From Paenimyroides baculatum (GTDB taxonomy: Bacteria; Bacteroidota; Bacteroidia; Flavobacteriales; Flavobacteriaceae): 64,000 nucleotides of DNA. Below the pieces are notes generated by a model. The model searched no databases. It worked only from the letters and a program-made list of their open reading frames with translations, and had not been told where the DNA came from. Below are positions 18,125 to 27,206 of this stretch, one piece after another (the first letter of the stretch is position 1; every line of letters begins with the position of its first letter). The DNA lies in NCBI RefSeq assembly GCF_008629655.1, contig NZ_VWSG01000006.1:62001-126000 (forward strand), written 5' to 3'. A program made the translations under genes and the position numbers.

Positions 18125-18160
18125 AAAAAGAGAGGGTGTCGTGTGTATGCTCTCTTTTTT
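18125..18160. terminator. convergent terminator after YceI gene
   Basis: AAAAAGAGAG / CTCTCTTTTT with a 15-base loop, between the YceI gene (+) and the DUF779 gene (-). Confidence 0.75.
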
Positions 18161-18168
18161 GTTTTGTA

Positions 18169-18543
18169 CTATTCCATTAATGTAACAGGAGCTAAATTTT
18201 GTAATTCGTCTTCGGTAAATAAACGGTAATGAATTTTAAAGGTTTTGCCTAATGGAGTTTCCAACGAAAAACCTCCCGCACCAAATCCGTCTAAAACATC
18301 TAATGTAAAGTGGCTGAATTTCCAATATTCAAATAAATCGCGATCTACCCAAAATTCAGAATTTTCTATCGTACCAATTAAAACATCGTTCATTCGCGGG
18401 AAAAATCCGCCTTTCTCAAAACATTGCGGCTGTGTGCCTTCGCAACATCCGCCTGCCTGATAAAACATTAATGGTCCGTGTGTTTCTTTTAACTCATGGA
18501 TTAATTCTATTGCTTTTTCTGTTGCATCAAGTCTTTGAATCAT
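18169..18543 (-). CDS. DUF779 domain protein (aldehyde dehydrogenase partner)
   Basis: 124 residues. The Cys-rich motif QAGGCCEGTQPQCFEKGGFF is diagnostic of DUF779, a family nearly always encoded next to ExaC/AldB-type aldehyde dehydrogenases; its role is not established here. It lies 74 bases downstream of the aldehyde dehydrogenase on the same strand, with a strong hairpin between them that may lower its expression relative to the enzyme. Confidence 0.88.
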   Translation of the reverse strand: MIQRLDATEKAIELIHELKETHGPLMFYQAGGCCEGTQPQCFEKGGFFPRMNDVLIGTIENSEFWVDRDLFEYWKFSHFTLDVLDGFGAGGFSLETPLGKTFKIHYRLFTEDELQNLAPVTLME

Positions 18544-18571
18544 AGCTTTTTATTTAAAATGATTGATAAAA

Positions 18572-18603
18572 TTTAAAGTCAGAAGCACGCTTCTGACTTT
18601 AAA
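18572..18603 (-). terminator. intra-operon hairpin between aldehyde dehydrogenase and DUF779 gene
   Basis: Perfect 15-bp stem TTTAAAGTCAGAAGC / GCTTCTGACTTTAAA with a 2-base spacer. No long T run follows, so it may be a partial terminator or an RNA processing/stability element. Confidence 0.6.
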
Positions 18604-18617
18604 TATAAAGTTATCTA

Positions 18618-20129
18618 CTAAAAGAATCCTAATTTATTTTTGTTGTAAGAAATCAACATGTTTTTTGTTTGGCGGTAATGACCCAACATCATTTTATGAT
18701 TTTCACGACCAACACCGGATTGCTTGTATCCGCCAAACGGCGCACCGGCAGGGTAGCTGTGGTAATTGTTTACCCACACACGACCAGCCTGAATGGCTCT
18801 TGGAACCTGGTAAAGTTCATGCGCATCGCGTGTCCATACACCGGCACCCAATCCGTAAATGGTATCGTTGGCAATTTCAATAGCTTCTTCAACTGTTTTA
18901 AAAGTGGTAACAGCCAATACAGGTCCAAAAATTTCTTCCTGAAAAATGCGCATGTTGTTGGTTCCTTTAAAAAGGGTTGGTTTAATGTAGTAACCACTTT
19001 CCAAATCGCCATCTAATTTATTAACCTCGCCGCCTGTAAGTAATTCGGCACCTTCTTCTTTTCCTAAAGTAATGTACGAACTGATCTTGTCGAACTGAAT
19101 TTTCGATGCTTGTGCACCCATCATAACGGTTGTATCCAGCGGATCGCCAATTTTAATGGCTTCAACGCGCGCAATTACTTTTTCAATGAATTTGTCGTAA
19201 ATATCTTCCTGAATTAACAAACGAGACGGACATGTACAGATTTCTCCTTGATTAAAAGCAAAAAGTACAGCGCCCTCAATAGCTTTATCTAAAAACTCAT
19301 CGTCTTTATCCATAACAGAATTAAAGAAAATATTTGGCGATTTACCACCTAATTCCAAAGTTACAGGAATAATGTTCTCGGTAGCGTACTGCATCACCAA
19401 ACGACCTGTAGCTGTAGATCCTGTAAAGGCTGCCTTAGCAACTTTTGGGTTGGTAACCAACGATCTTCCTAATTCTGCACCAAAACCGTTCACCACATTT
19501 ATAACACCCGCAGGTAATAAATCGCCAATAAGTTCCATTAATACCAATATTGATGTTGGTGTACTTTCGGCTGGTTTTAAAACCACACAGTTTCCGGCAG
19601 CTAATGCAGGTGCCAGTTTCCAGATTGCCATTAATAATGGGAAATTCCAAGGGATAATCTGCGCAACAACTCCAATTGGTTCATGAACGATTAGCGATAC
19701 GGTGTGTTCGTCTAATTCTACATGCGACCCTTCTTCGGCACGAATTACTCCTGCAAAATATCTAAAATGATCAATTCCCAGCGGAATATCGGCATTCAAC
19801 GTTTCTCTCACGGCCTTACCGTTGTCAATGGTTTCAACAGTTGCAAGATAATCAAGGTTTTGCTCCATGCGGTCGGCAATCTTGTTCAGAATAATGCTTC
19901 GTTCTGTAGCCGATGTTTTCCCCCAAGTTTTAAAAGCTTTATCGGCAGCATTTACCGCCAATTCCAAATCTTCTTTGGTAGAATGTGCTACTTTTGTAAA
20001 CACTTTACCGTTTATCGGCGAAATATTATCAAAATATTTTCCCTGTATAGGCGCAGTCCATTTTCCATCGATATAATTCTCATATTGGCTTTTAAATTCC
20101 GGCCACTTTTTTACAGTCTCGTTACTCAT
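18618..20129 (-). CDS. NAD(P)+-dependent aldehyde dehydrogenase (ExaC/AldB-like)
   Basis: 503 residues. It oxidises aldehydes to acids. Visible active-site motifs: [14 protein letters not shown] (catalytic Glu) and [14 protein letters not shown] (nucleophilic Cys in GEICTC). Also [26 protein letters not shown] (cofactor pocket) and [15 protein letters not shown]. The downstream DUF779 gene and overall similarity point to the acetaldehyde/ethanol-oxidising ExaC/AldB group. Divergent from an AraC regulator with phased repeats in the shared spacer, suggesting aldehyde-inducible control. Confidence 0.93.
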   Translation of the reverse strand: MSNETVKKWPEFKSQYENYIDGKWTAPIQGKYFDNISPINGKVFTKVAHSTKEDLELAVNAADKAFKTWGKTSATERSIILNKIADRMEQNLDYLATVETIDNGKAVRETLNADIPLGIDHFRYFAGVIRAEEGSHVELDEHTVSLIVHEPIGVVAQIIPWNFPLLMAIWKLAPALAAGNCVVLKPAESTPTSILVLMELIGDLLPAGVINVVNGFGAELGRSLVTNPKVAKAAFTGSTATGRLVMQYATENIIPVTLELGGKSPNIFFNSVMDKDDEFLDKAIEGAVLFAFNQGEICTCPSRLLIQEDIYDKFIEKVIARVEAIKIGDPLDTTVMMGAQASKIQFDKISSYITLGKEEGAELLTGGEVNKLDGDLESGYYIKPTLFKGTNNMRIFQEEIFGPVLAVTTFKTVEEAIEIANDTIYGLGAGVWTRDAHELYQVPRAIQAGRVWVNNYHSYPAGAPFGGYKQSGVGRENHKMMLGHYRQTKNMLISYNKNKLGFF

Positions 20130-20183
20130 AATTTTTAGTTTTATGTTTACTTAAATTGATTAATGTAAATTACTCTTAATTCG

Positions 20184-20234
20184 GTGCAAAAAATGAATCG
20201 ATTTGTGTCAAAAAATAGTAAATTAGTGCCAATG
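20184..20234. promoter_or_regulatory. three direct repeats with 21-base period (probable AraC operator)
   Basis: GTGCAAAAAATGA begins at 20184, GTGTCAAAAAATAG at 20205 and GTGCCAATG at 20226. Exact 21-base spacing is two helical turns, as for tandem AraC-type half-sites, and the array lies between the divergent aldehyde dehydrogenase and AraC genes. Confidence 0.65.
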
Positions 20235-20260
20235 TGTAGTAAATATAAGTTTTGTACCTC

Positions 20261-21178
20261 ATGAATTCATCAATCAGCAGCATATACAATAGGGGAAAAG
20301 TTGTTACGCCCATAGAAAATAAATTGAGCTTCCAGACCGATGAGCTTGATCTGCATTTGTTTGAAACAAAGGTGAAAACATCGGGTTTTGCTTTGGCTTT
20401 TGATGAAATTTCATTGATTACCATGCTTTCAGGGAAAAAGGTAATGCATTTTAATAGAGAAGATTCGTTTGAATTTTTGCCCGAAGAATCCTTGGTGCTT
20501 GATAAAAAACAGGGAATGAATATTGATTTTCCCGAAGCCGAATACGATAATCCTACACGATGTCTGGCATTGATTATTTCGCCTGATGAAATTAAGGAAA
20601 CGCTGATGCAGCTTAATGAAAGCACTCCGAAAATTGATCATACCGAATGGACGGTTGACAGTTCAACTTTAAAATTCACGAACAACCAGTTACTTAACAA
20701 TAATATTGAACGTATTATTATGTTGGCATCTTCAAACTCCGAATACCGTGATGCATTGGGGAAATTAATGACCAAGGAATTGATAATAAATTTGCTGCAG
20801 TCTAAAGCACGGGATTTTCTGTTGGAGAAAACTGATTCTTTGGCAGGCAATAATCAGTTGGCTTTTGCAATTGAGTATATTCGGAAAAATCAGGATCGAC
20901 AGCTTACTGTGGAAGAAGTTGCAGAAAAAGCCCACATGAGCAAATCGACTTTTTACCGATATTTTAAGCGACACACAGGCAGTACGCCTAATGAATTTAT
21001 CCTATCAGAAAAAATTAAACAGGCTAAATATCTGTTGGTAAATACGTCACAATCGGTGTCCGAAATTGGTTTTGCATTGGCGTTTGCTTCATCAAGTCAG
21101 TTTATTAAGCATTTTAAAAGCATAACTGGCTTAACACCTTTCAAATTCAAACAAAGCAGCGACGCTTTACTGAGATAA
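20261..21178 (+). CDS. AraC family regulator of the aldehyde dehydrogenase operon
   Basis: Start at ATG 20261 (MNSSISSIYN); the upstream in-frame TTG at 20252 is less likely. About 305 residues: an N-terminal AraC_N-type cupin region (SGFALAFDEISLITMLSGKK) and a C-terminal double helix-turn-helix (LTVEEVAEKAHMSKSTFYRYFKRH and SVSEIGFALAFASSSQFIKHFK). The architecture is like E. coli YqhC, an aldehyde-responsive activator. Divergence from an aldehyde dehydrogenase supports that role here; the inducer is inferred. Confidence 0.88.
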   Translation: MNSSISSIYNRGKVVTPIENKLSFQTDELDLHLFETKVKTSGFALAFDEISLITMLSGKKVMHFNREDSFEFLPEESLVLDKKQGMNIDFPEAEYDNPTRCLALIISPDEIKETLMQLNESTPKIDHTEWTVDSSTLKFTNNQLLNNNIERIIMLASSNSEYRDALGKLMTKELIINLLQSKARDFLLEKTDSLAGNNQLAFAIEYIRKNQDRQLTVEEVAEKAHMSKSTFYRYFKRHTGSTPNEFILSEKIKQAKYLLVNTSQSVSEIGFALAFASSSQFIKHFKSITGLTPFKFKQSSDALLR

Positions 21179-21210
21179 TCATTAAAACATCGCCGCTTGT
21201 GAAAAGTATT

Positions 21211-22992
21211 TTATTTATTTAAAAGTTCTCTTTCAATTTCATGTAACTGATTTTCGATAGAACTTTTATCTGCACAAAAATAAACTGTATCGTTTTCAAA
21301 TAAATCCTTGTAGTAGGCAATTCCATCCAATAAATTTTTACGGATTTTCTCCTGTTTTTTCATTTTAAGATCAGATTGTTCTGCTTCGGCAATTTTTTGC
21401 TCTTTTTTGTAATGATCCAAATACATTCTTAATTCCTTAATAAAGACATGTGGTCGGTTTTCAACCTCGATGATATTTTCACGACCATAAATATGATTCA
21501 CCATTTGTTTTAACGATACTTCTTTGGTAAAATAAGCAATATTTGGTCCCGGACAAATCACAACGCCTTGCTGTTCGCCTTTTACAGGCAGTTGGTGATC
21601 CATTAAAGCAGCATTTGCCAAACCTACACACAAACAGGCTTTTTCGGTAATTTCTGTAAAATGTTCCTGATAGGCTTCGGTGCTAAAATTCATATCATTC
21701 AATTCTGCCAATGCTTTCTGCTGGTATTTTCGCGATGCCGTGCAAAGACCTTCTTCTGAATATTTTTTGTTCAATGCCAGATATTTTCGCGGGCACGAAC
21801 TTCCTTCTTTATTGTTGGCAATTCGTTCCTGTTTTATAAATTCGTTGGTAGTTCCCTTAATATTGTTAAACGGAACGCCCAAAGGCGAAATAGTGCTTAA
21901 ATACAAATCATCTTCTTTAGCCGATGCCAATAGATTTCTTGTATCTTGGTCTGTTGAGGTTGCTTCGGGAACTAGTAAAAATGGCGATCCCCAACCAACG
22001 GCATCTAACTGATAATGTGCTAAAAGAAAATCGTGTTCTAAAGCTGTACCAACACCGCCTTGCGCAGTAATTTTAATGTTTAAAGGTTGTTTTGGAACGT
22101 GTTTTCCTTTTTGATCTAACGCTTTACAGAACAGTTCGTGCATAGAAACTGTGAGATCTTCGCGTTTTTGTTTGAATTCTTCTAAAATAGTTCCCATTAA
22201 AAAACCATCGGTAGCAAATGCGTGTCCTCCACAGTTAAGTCCTGATTCTATGCGATATTCCGAAACCCATAATCCTTTTTTTGCCAAGAAACTCCCTTGT
22301 ATAGATGCTGAACGATAATCGCTTACTTTTAAAATAATTTTTTTCTGAAGCTGATTTTGTTCATCAGGATAAAAAGCATCAAAACTTTCAAAATAGCCAA
22401 ACAATCTCGGATTCATTCCTGCAGATAAAACTACCGACGCATTAACCGTACTTTCAGCAAACCCGCGCAAAGCAGAATGCGCATCGTTATAAATTGCCGG
22501 ACGAGGTTCTTTGTTTTCGTAGGTTTCGCGATCTACCTTGGTCATAATATTAACATCGATAGATCCGGGTGAAAGGTGTTGATCTAGAAAAGCTTTTAAT
22601 TTTGTAAGCGGTTCACTGCCTTCCAAATGTTTTTGCAGATTTTCTCTGATTTCTGAAGTATTTGGTAAAAGATCAATGTAATTTTTTACAGCTTCTTTGT
22701 TTCGAATCAACTGATCCTTTAAATGTTCAAATTTCTGTTTAACAATGGTATCTAGCGTATTAAGGTACGAAGTTATTCTCTGGGCTCTGAAATCTTCTGC
22801 CTTTTTGCTGATTCCCTTATACGGAAGCTGGAACTTTTTTGTGTACAAACGGTTCATCTGCTCAATAAGTTCGTCATCCATCACCGAAATAACTGATGAA
22901 ATTCCGTAATGCGCCACGCGAATCGGCGTATCAATCGTATAAGCAAGGCCCATCACTGGAATGTGAAAAGTATGTATATTGGGAATTTTCAT
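21211..22992 (-). CDS. conserved 593-residue protein, possible TIM-barrel oxidoreductase with Cys clusters
   Basis: Start set at ATG 22992 (MKIPNIHTFHIPVMG); the longer ORF adds 21 basic residues. Not firmly recognised. The middle resembles FMN-dependent TIM-barrel enzymes (NITAQGGVGTALEHDFLLAH then LDAVGWGSPFLLVPEA). Several Cys stand in motif-like settings: ESGLNCGGHAF, GSSCPRKYL, GLCTASRKY and KACLCVGLAN, compatible with an iron-sulfur cluster. The C-terminal 90 residues are a charged coiled coil. It is divergent from the threonine aldolase-like gene. A redox enzyme is inference only. Confidence 0.6.
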   Translation of the reverse strand: MKIPNIHTFHIPVMGLAYTIDTPIRVAHYGISSVISVMDDELIEQMNRLYTKKFQLPYKGISKKAEDFRAQRITSYLNTLDTIVKQKFEHLKDQLIRNKEAVKNYIDLLPNTSEIRENLQKHLEGSEPLTKLKAFLDQHLSPGSIDVNIMTKVDRETYENKEPRPAIYNDAHSALRGFAESTVNASVVLSAGMNPRLFGYFESFDAFYPDEQNQLQKKIILKVSDYRSASIQGSFLAKKGLWVSEYRIESGLNCGGHAFATDGFLMGTILEEFKQKREDLTVSMHELFCKALDQKGKHVPKQPLNIKITAQGGVGTALEHDFLLAHYQLDAVGWGSPFLLVPEATSTDQDTRNLLASAKEDDLYLSTISPLGVPFNNIKGTTNEFIKQERIANNKEGSSCPRKYLALNKKYSEEGLCTASRKYQQKALAELNDMNFSTEAYQEHFTEITEKACLCVGLANAALMDHQLPVKGEQQGVVICPGPNIAYFTKEVSLKQMVNHIYGRENIIEVENRPHVFIKELRMYLDHYKKEQKIAEAEQSDLKMKKQEKIRKNLLDGIAYYKDLFENDTVYFCADKSSIENQLHEIERELLNK

Positions 22993-23157
22993 GAAAATGA
23001 TTTTTATGTTGCGAAGTTTTCTATAAAAAATAGTTTTTTTACTGATAAAAATCATTGTAAATACAATATCACAATTGCGATTTGATCTTTAAATATTTCA
23101 AAAAGCGTATTTTTGAATAGATCAATCATAAAAAACGATCACCGAAACCGTAATTCT

Positions 23158-24198
23158 ATGTATAATTTTAGAAATGATTATTCCGAAGGCGCACATCCAA
23201 ACATCCTTCAAAAGCTTATCGAAACCAATTTACAGCAACAACCAGGCTATGGCGAAGATGAATATTCTTTGCAGGCTAAACAGATTCTTCAACAGAAAAT
23301 TGAAAATGATGATGCTGCCATTTATTTTGTTTCTGGCGGTACGCAGACCAATTTGTTGGTGATTTCGGCATTGCTAAAAATTCACGAGGCGGTTATCAGT
23401 GCAAATACGGGACATATTTTTTCGCATGAAACCGGAGCGATCGAAGCTGTTGGGCATCGAATAATCACAGTGGAATCATCAAACGGAAAATTGCAGCCTG
23501 AAGCAATCCAAAATGTTCTAAAAGAATATACTTTAAGACCGCATGTTGTAAAGCCAAGAATGGTTTATATTTCGAACGCAACCGAGATCGGCTCAATTTA
23601 CAATAAGGCAGAACTTTTTGAGTTATCGGCGTTTTGTAAGGAAAACAATTTATTGCTTTTTATGGATGGAGCGCGTTTGGGAAATGCGTTAATGGCAGAA
23701 AATAGCGATGTATCATTGGCAGATATTTCTCAATTGACCGATGTTTTCTACATTGGCGGAACAAAAAACGGAGCTTTGTTGGGCGAAGCTATTGTGTTTA
23801 ATAATCAGTCATTAGCACCTGAATTTGATTATGTGCTGAAACAGAAAGGTGCATTGCTGGCAAAAGGACGTTTGTTAGGGATTCAGTTTTTGGAATTGTT
23901 TAAAGATAATTTGTATTTTCAATTGGCTAATCACGCCAATACAATGGGCAAAAAAATAGCCGATGCCGTAAATGAATGCGGATACTTGTTTTTGACCGAT
24001 CCTGTTACCAATCAGATTTTTCCTATCCTGCCTAAAAAAGTAATTGTGCAGTTGGAAACTAAATATCTTTTCTATCAATGGAAAGAAATAGATGCCGAAA
24101 ATACCGCAATCCGACTAATAACTTCGTGGGCAACTAATGAAGAAATTGTGAATGAATTTATTACCGATTTAAAGGAAGCGTCGTACATTGATAAATAA
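23158..24198 (+). CDS. threonine aldolase-like PLP enzyme (beta-eliminating lyase fold)
   Basis: Start at ATG 23158 (MYNFRNDYSEGAHPN); the upstream TTG start adds only polar residues. 346 residues, fold type I PLP enzyme. The PLP Lys is in FYIGGTKNGALLGEA, with the partner Asp in LLFMDGARLGNALM and the N-terminal NDYSEGAHPNILQKL region typical of low-specificity L-threonine aldolases, which cleave Thr to glycine and acetaldehyde. Followed by a small barrel gene 15 bases later. It could act on a related beta-hydroxy amino acid. Confidence 0.85.
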   Translation: MYNFRNDYSEGAHPNILQKLIETNLQQQPGYGEDEYSLQAKQILQQKIENDDAAIYFVSGGTQTNLLVISALLKIHEAVISANTGHIFSHETGAIEAVGHRIITVESSNGKLQPEAIQNVLKEYTLRPHVVKPRMVYISNATEIGSIYNKAELFELSAFCKENNLLLFMDGARLGNALMAENSDVSLADISQLTDVFYIGGTKNGALLGEAIVFNNQSLAPEFDYVLKQKGALLAKGRLLGIQFLELFKDNLYFQLANHANTMGKKIADAVNECGYLFLTDPVTNQIFPILPKKVIVQLETKYLFYQWKEIDAENTAIRLITSWATNEEIVNEFITDLKEASYIDK

Positions 24199-24213
24199 CT
24201 TAACAGCAAATCA

Positions 24214-24708
24214 ATGATGAAAAAAATAACATTTATAGCGAAAATAATAGGTGTTTTTATGTTCTTATTTTGCAATCATTCAATAAAAGCGCAGGTCTTT
24301 AGTTTAGGCGCAAAATATGATAAAGCGGCAATGTTTCAAGCATCATTTAATGTTCCTGTGCTGTTTGATAAATACAAACCTTACGATTTTGCTTTTGGGT
24401 TAGATTATACTTCGCCAAACGCAAAAGCACCGTCGGGTTTACAGCCACAGTTTACGGCAATGTATTTTTTGGTTGACGATAAGTATAAATCTTACAATAT
24501 TTCTGCGGGAATTACAAGCGGTTATTTGTTCGATTTTAATAAAGAATTCAATAACCAGTTTCGTGTTAGTCCGTATGTTTACACGGAAGTTTTTCCGTTT
24601 ACTATCAAAGTAGGGCATGAGTATGTGATGCCGCTTAATCAGGGACAGTTTTTTATTTCGATAGGAATTGGCGGCGGATATTTGTTTCGACATTTTAGTA
24701 TTATGTAA
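24214..24708 (+). CDS. small outer-membrane beta-barrel-like protein
   Basis: 164 residues with a signal peptide (KIIGVFMFLFCNHSIKAQ) and beta-strand-rich mature part (FAFGLDYTSPNAKAPSGLQP, YNISAGITSGYLFDF, FFISIGIGGGYLFRHF). Not recognised beyond a general Bacteroidota small-barrel type. It starts 15 bases after the threonine aldolase-like gene and is followed by a terminator, so the two are probably one transcript, though no functional link is evident. Confidence 0.6.
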   Translation: MMKKITFIAKIIGVFMFLFCNHSIKAQVFSLGAKYDKAAMFQASFNVPVLFDKYKPYDFAFGLDYTSPNAKAPSGLQPQFTAMYFLVDDKYKSYNISAGITSGYLFDFNKEFNNQFRVSPYVYTEVFPFTIKVGHEYVMPLNQGQFFISIGIGGGYLFRHFSIM

Positions 24709-24760
24709 TAGATCATCATATCAACTAATCGAATTTTAGGTGTGATGCAAAATCAATAAA

Positions 24761-24790
24761 AAAAAAGTGAACTTTAAAAGCTCACTTTTC
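24761..24790. terminator. convergent terminator
   Basis: AAAAGTGA / TCACTTTT stem extending inward with one mismatch, flanked by A and T runs, between the barrel gene (+) and the NmrA-like gene (-). Confidence 0.78.
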
Positions 24791-24802
24791 TACTGTTTAT
24801 CA

Positions 24803-25681
24803 TTAGAATTTCATTGCATATTCATTGGCAAAATCTTCCAGTTTAATATTTCCATCAGTTTTAGCACCAGTTTTTTCAAAATCAGCAGCAATTTTTCCAC
24901 TTTTCAGGCCAGCACCCATATCGGTATATAATTGAGCGATTTCAGCAGGAACACCAGCTTGTATCATTCCGTTTAAAGCTTCGTCATCAGAAAATTCAAC
25001 CCAAGGAAGTTCTGGTTTTCCAATATATTTTCCAATATTTTCAGCTATATCTGCAGCCGAACGAAAATCACTCACAATATAACGGATGTTTTTTCCTTCG
25101 GATGTTTTCTGTAATTCTTCAGCAGCTGCAATAGCAATATCATGCGGATGAACCAAAGGTATTTTTGTATTTTCCGGAAGGTTCGACCCCATAATTCCTG
25201 CATTCTTAATCATTGGAACATCGTTGTAATAATTCGTGTAAAAATATCCTGCACGCAAGAATGTGATATTTGTGTTTTCTAAACCGTTATAAATTTGCTC
25301 GATATGAAACAGACCTTCAATTGGCCCGGTTCCGTTTGGTAAATCTGCGCCAATGCTGCTTAACATCACCACTTTTTTAATATTGGCTGTTTTAAATGCT
25401 TCTGCAAAAGCTTTACCTGCGTTGGTTGTATTTGCAACTACATTTTGTCCGCCTAAATTGGGTGGCGTCATTGCAAAAACGGCATCAGCACCAGTAAAAG
25501 TTTGCGTTAAAAAGTCGGCATCGCTTACAGAACCTACAGCAGCAACTGCTCCTAATGCTTCAATTTCACTTTTTCGATCAGCCGAACTTGTTACAACGGT
25601 TACTTGATTTCCTGCGCTTAACAATTCAGTTGTCAATTTTTTTCCTATGTTCCCTAACGAACCGGTTACGATTATTTTCAT
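24803..25681 (-). CDS. NAD(P)H-binding NmrA-like reductase
   Basis: Start at ATG 25681 (MKIIVTGSLGNIGKKL); upstream in-frame codons are unsupported. 292 residues, atypical short-chain dehydrogenase: Rossmann motif GSLGNIG, VVTSSADRKSEIEALGA, then FAMTPPNLGG in place of the classical YxxxK centre, as in NmrA/QOR2-like proteins, which sense NAD(P) or reduce quinones. Divergent from an HxlR regulator, a common pairing for quinone or aldehyde stress responses; its promoter overlaps probable operator repeats. Confidence 0.85.
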   Translation of the reverse strand: MKIIVTGSLGNIGKKLTTELLSAGNQVTVVTSSADRKSEIEALGAVAAVGSVSDADFLTQTFTGADAVFAMTPPNLGGQNVVANTTNAGKAFAEAFKTANIKKVVMLSSIGADLPNGTGPIEGLFHIEQIYNGLENTNITFLRAGYFYTNYYNDVPMIKNAGIMGSNLPENTKIPLVHPHDIAIAAAEELQKTSEGKNIRYIVSDFRSAADIAENIGKYIGKPELPWVEFSDDEALNGMIQAGVPAEIAQLYTDMGAGLKSGKIAADFEKTGAKTDGNIKLEDFANEYAMKF

Positions 25682-25707
25682 GGTAAAATATTTTTTATTT
25701 ATAAATA

Positions 25708-25746
25708 CAAAGTTATATTTGTACTTACTATTATACAAGTACTTAC
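25708..25746. promoter_or_regulatory. promoter of the NmrA-like gene with overlapping GTACTTAC repeats
   Basis: On -, TTG (complement 25736-25738), a 20-base spacer, then TAACTTTG (complement 25708-25715). GTACTTAC occurs at 25721-25728 and again at 25739-25746, 18 bases apart, overlapping the promoter. These are likely HxlR sites. Confidence 0.55.
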
Positions 25747-25761
25747 CCTAAAGTATGTATT

Positions 25762-26124
25762 ATGACAGCAGTTAAGAAAACATCGACCATTCAGGAAAAC
25801 AAACAGATTGCACTAGAAATGTGCCCCGTAACTTATGTTATGGAGAAAATTGGAAGTTATTGGAAGCCGATTATTTTGTATCACCTTTCTACAAGCGATA
25901 AGAGATACAGCGAGATAAAAAGAGCCATTCCTGCGATTACTGAAAAGGTATTGATTCAGCATTTAAAACAATTGGAAACAGACGGATTGATTATTAGAGA
26001 AGCCAAACCGGTTGTGCCACCGCACGTTACCTACAGTTTAAGTACTTCGGGAAAAGGACTTTTTCCTGTGATCGATGCAATGGCTAAATGGGCAATAGAA
26101 GCACAAAAAGGCATTTTTGTTTAG
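25762..26124 (+). CDS. HxlR family transcriptional regulator
   Basis: 120-residue winged-helix regulator: MCPVTYVMEKIGSYWKPIIL carries the family-typical Cys-Pro before helix 2 (a thiol switch in several members), with RYSEIKRAIPAITEKVLIQH as recognition region and VPPHVTYSLSTSGKGLFPVI as wing. Divergent from the NmrA-like reductase, which it probably represses together with itself through the repeats in the 80-base spacer. Only distantly similar to the HxlR protein encoded at 16889-17263. Confidence 0.87.
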   Translation: MTAVKKTSTIQENKQIALEMCPVTYVMEKIGSYWKPIILYHLSTSDKRYSEIKRAIPAITEKVLIQHLKQLETDGLIIREAKPVVPPHVTYSLSTSGKGLFPVIDAMAKWAIEAQKGIFV

Positions 26125-26180
26125 AGAATTAATTCGTAAATCGACTTTTATTTTTCAATTTAAAACAAAATATAAAATAC

Positions 26181-27197
26181 TTATAAAACGATATTATTTT
26201 GTGGTTGAATTGGCGCAGGTAAATCTGTTTCGCCTAACATTTCCCTTAAATCAATTTCGATATTTCTGCTGATTTGTGTGATGGGAATATCATTTGCGTT
26301 TCCTTCGAAAGGATTTTCGGTACTTTCACCGATTTGTTCTAAAACCAGAAAAACCCAGCCTAAAATTACGCTGAAAGGAATAGTAAGCCAAATAATGTGT
26401 TCGCCCGATTTTTCGATCATTTTAGAAAATTCGCCAATAAAACCAAGTGGCAAAAGGATGCAGAACAAGTTGGTAAAATAAATATTAATGCTTGAAAACT
26501 GACGCGGATAAGGAAAGTTTTTAATACGCTCGCATTTGCCTTGTTGGTCGTACAAATCTTTCAATTGATTTGAAAGCGCTACATAATTGTAATCGGAAAT
26601 TGTACCTTGCTGGTTTAGTTTTTTAATGGCTTCCGATTGTTTTGCGATCAATTGCGTAGCTCGATTTTTGGTTGATAAAATATAGTTGAGTTCTTTTTCG
26701 TTTAAGAAATTTTTTAATTCATCACTCAAGTTACTTTCCCATTCAGGAACTTTGTAATACTGCAAATATTCTTTGTTATAACTTTTTGTTTTTATGTTTT
26801 CCCAGCTTTTAACTTCTCGTAATTGATAGCGCAAAGCGGTAAGCCATGCGAAATGACGGTAAATTATGGCTTGATGTATTATTGCAGTTTCGGTTTCGTT
26901 ATCTGTTCGCACAAAATCTTTTACCATGATTCCGAAAGCTCTGCTGCTGTTGATGATCGATCCATAAATTTGTCTGGCTTCCCACATTCTGTTATATGTT
27001 TGGGTATTTTTAAACCCGGAAATAAAGGCTGTTGCTGTTCCAAGCAAAGCAACCGGAACCCACGGAATTGCCAACCATTTAAAATCTAAAAAATAGAATA
27101 ATAGCGTTGGTACAATACTTAATAAAAGCATTTTGTATATTTTAGTACGCGTCCAAGGAATAAAATGCAGCAGTTTATAATGGCTTGATATATTCAT
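26181..27197 (-). CDS. bestrophin family (UPF0187) ion channel
   Basis: 338 residues. N-terminal WTRTKIYKMLLLSIVPTLLFY and the family-typical VPVALLGTATAFISGFKNTQTYNRMWEARQ region, which lines the pore, identify a prokaryotic bestrophin; a second hydrophobic pair follows at about 235-290 (NLFCILLPLGFIGEF, WLTIPFSVILGWVFLVLEQIG). Bacterial members form pentameric anion or cation channels in the inner membrane. It starts 9 bases after the stop of the CPA1 antiporter gene, so both ion transporters are probably one operon. Confidence 0.88.
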   Translation of the reverse strand: MNISSHYKLLHFIPWTRTKIYKMLLLSIVPTLLFYFLDFKWLAIPWVPVALLGTATAFISGFKNTQTYNRMWEARQIYGSIINSSRAFGIMVKDFVRTDNETETAIIHQAIIYRHFAWLTALRYQLREVKSWENIKTKSYNKEYLQYYKVPEWESNLSDELKNFLNEKELNYILSTKNRATQLIAKQSEAIKKLNQQGTISDYNYVALSNQLKDLYDQQGKCERIKNFPYPRQFSSINIYFTNLFCILLPLGFIGEFSKMIEKSGEHIIWLTIPFSVILGWVFLVLEQIGESTENPFEGNANDIPITQISRNIEIDLREMLGETDLPAPIQPQNNIVL

Positions 27198-27206
27198 AAG
27201 GTTGAA

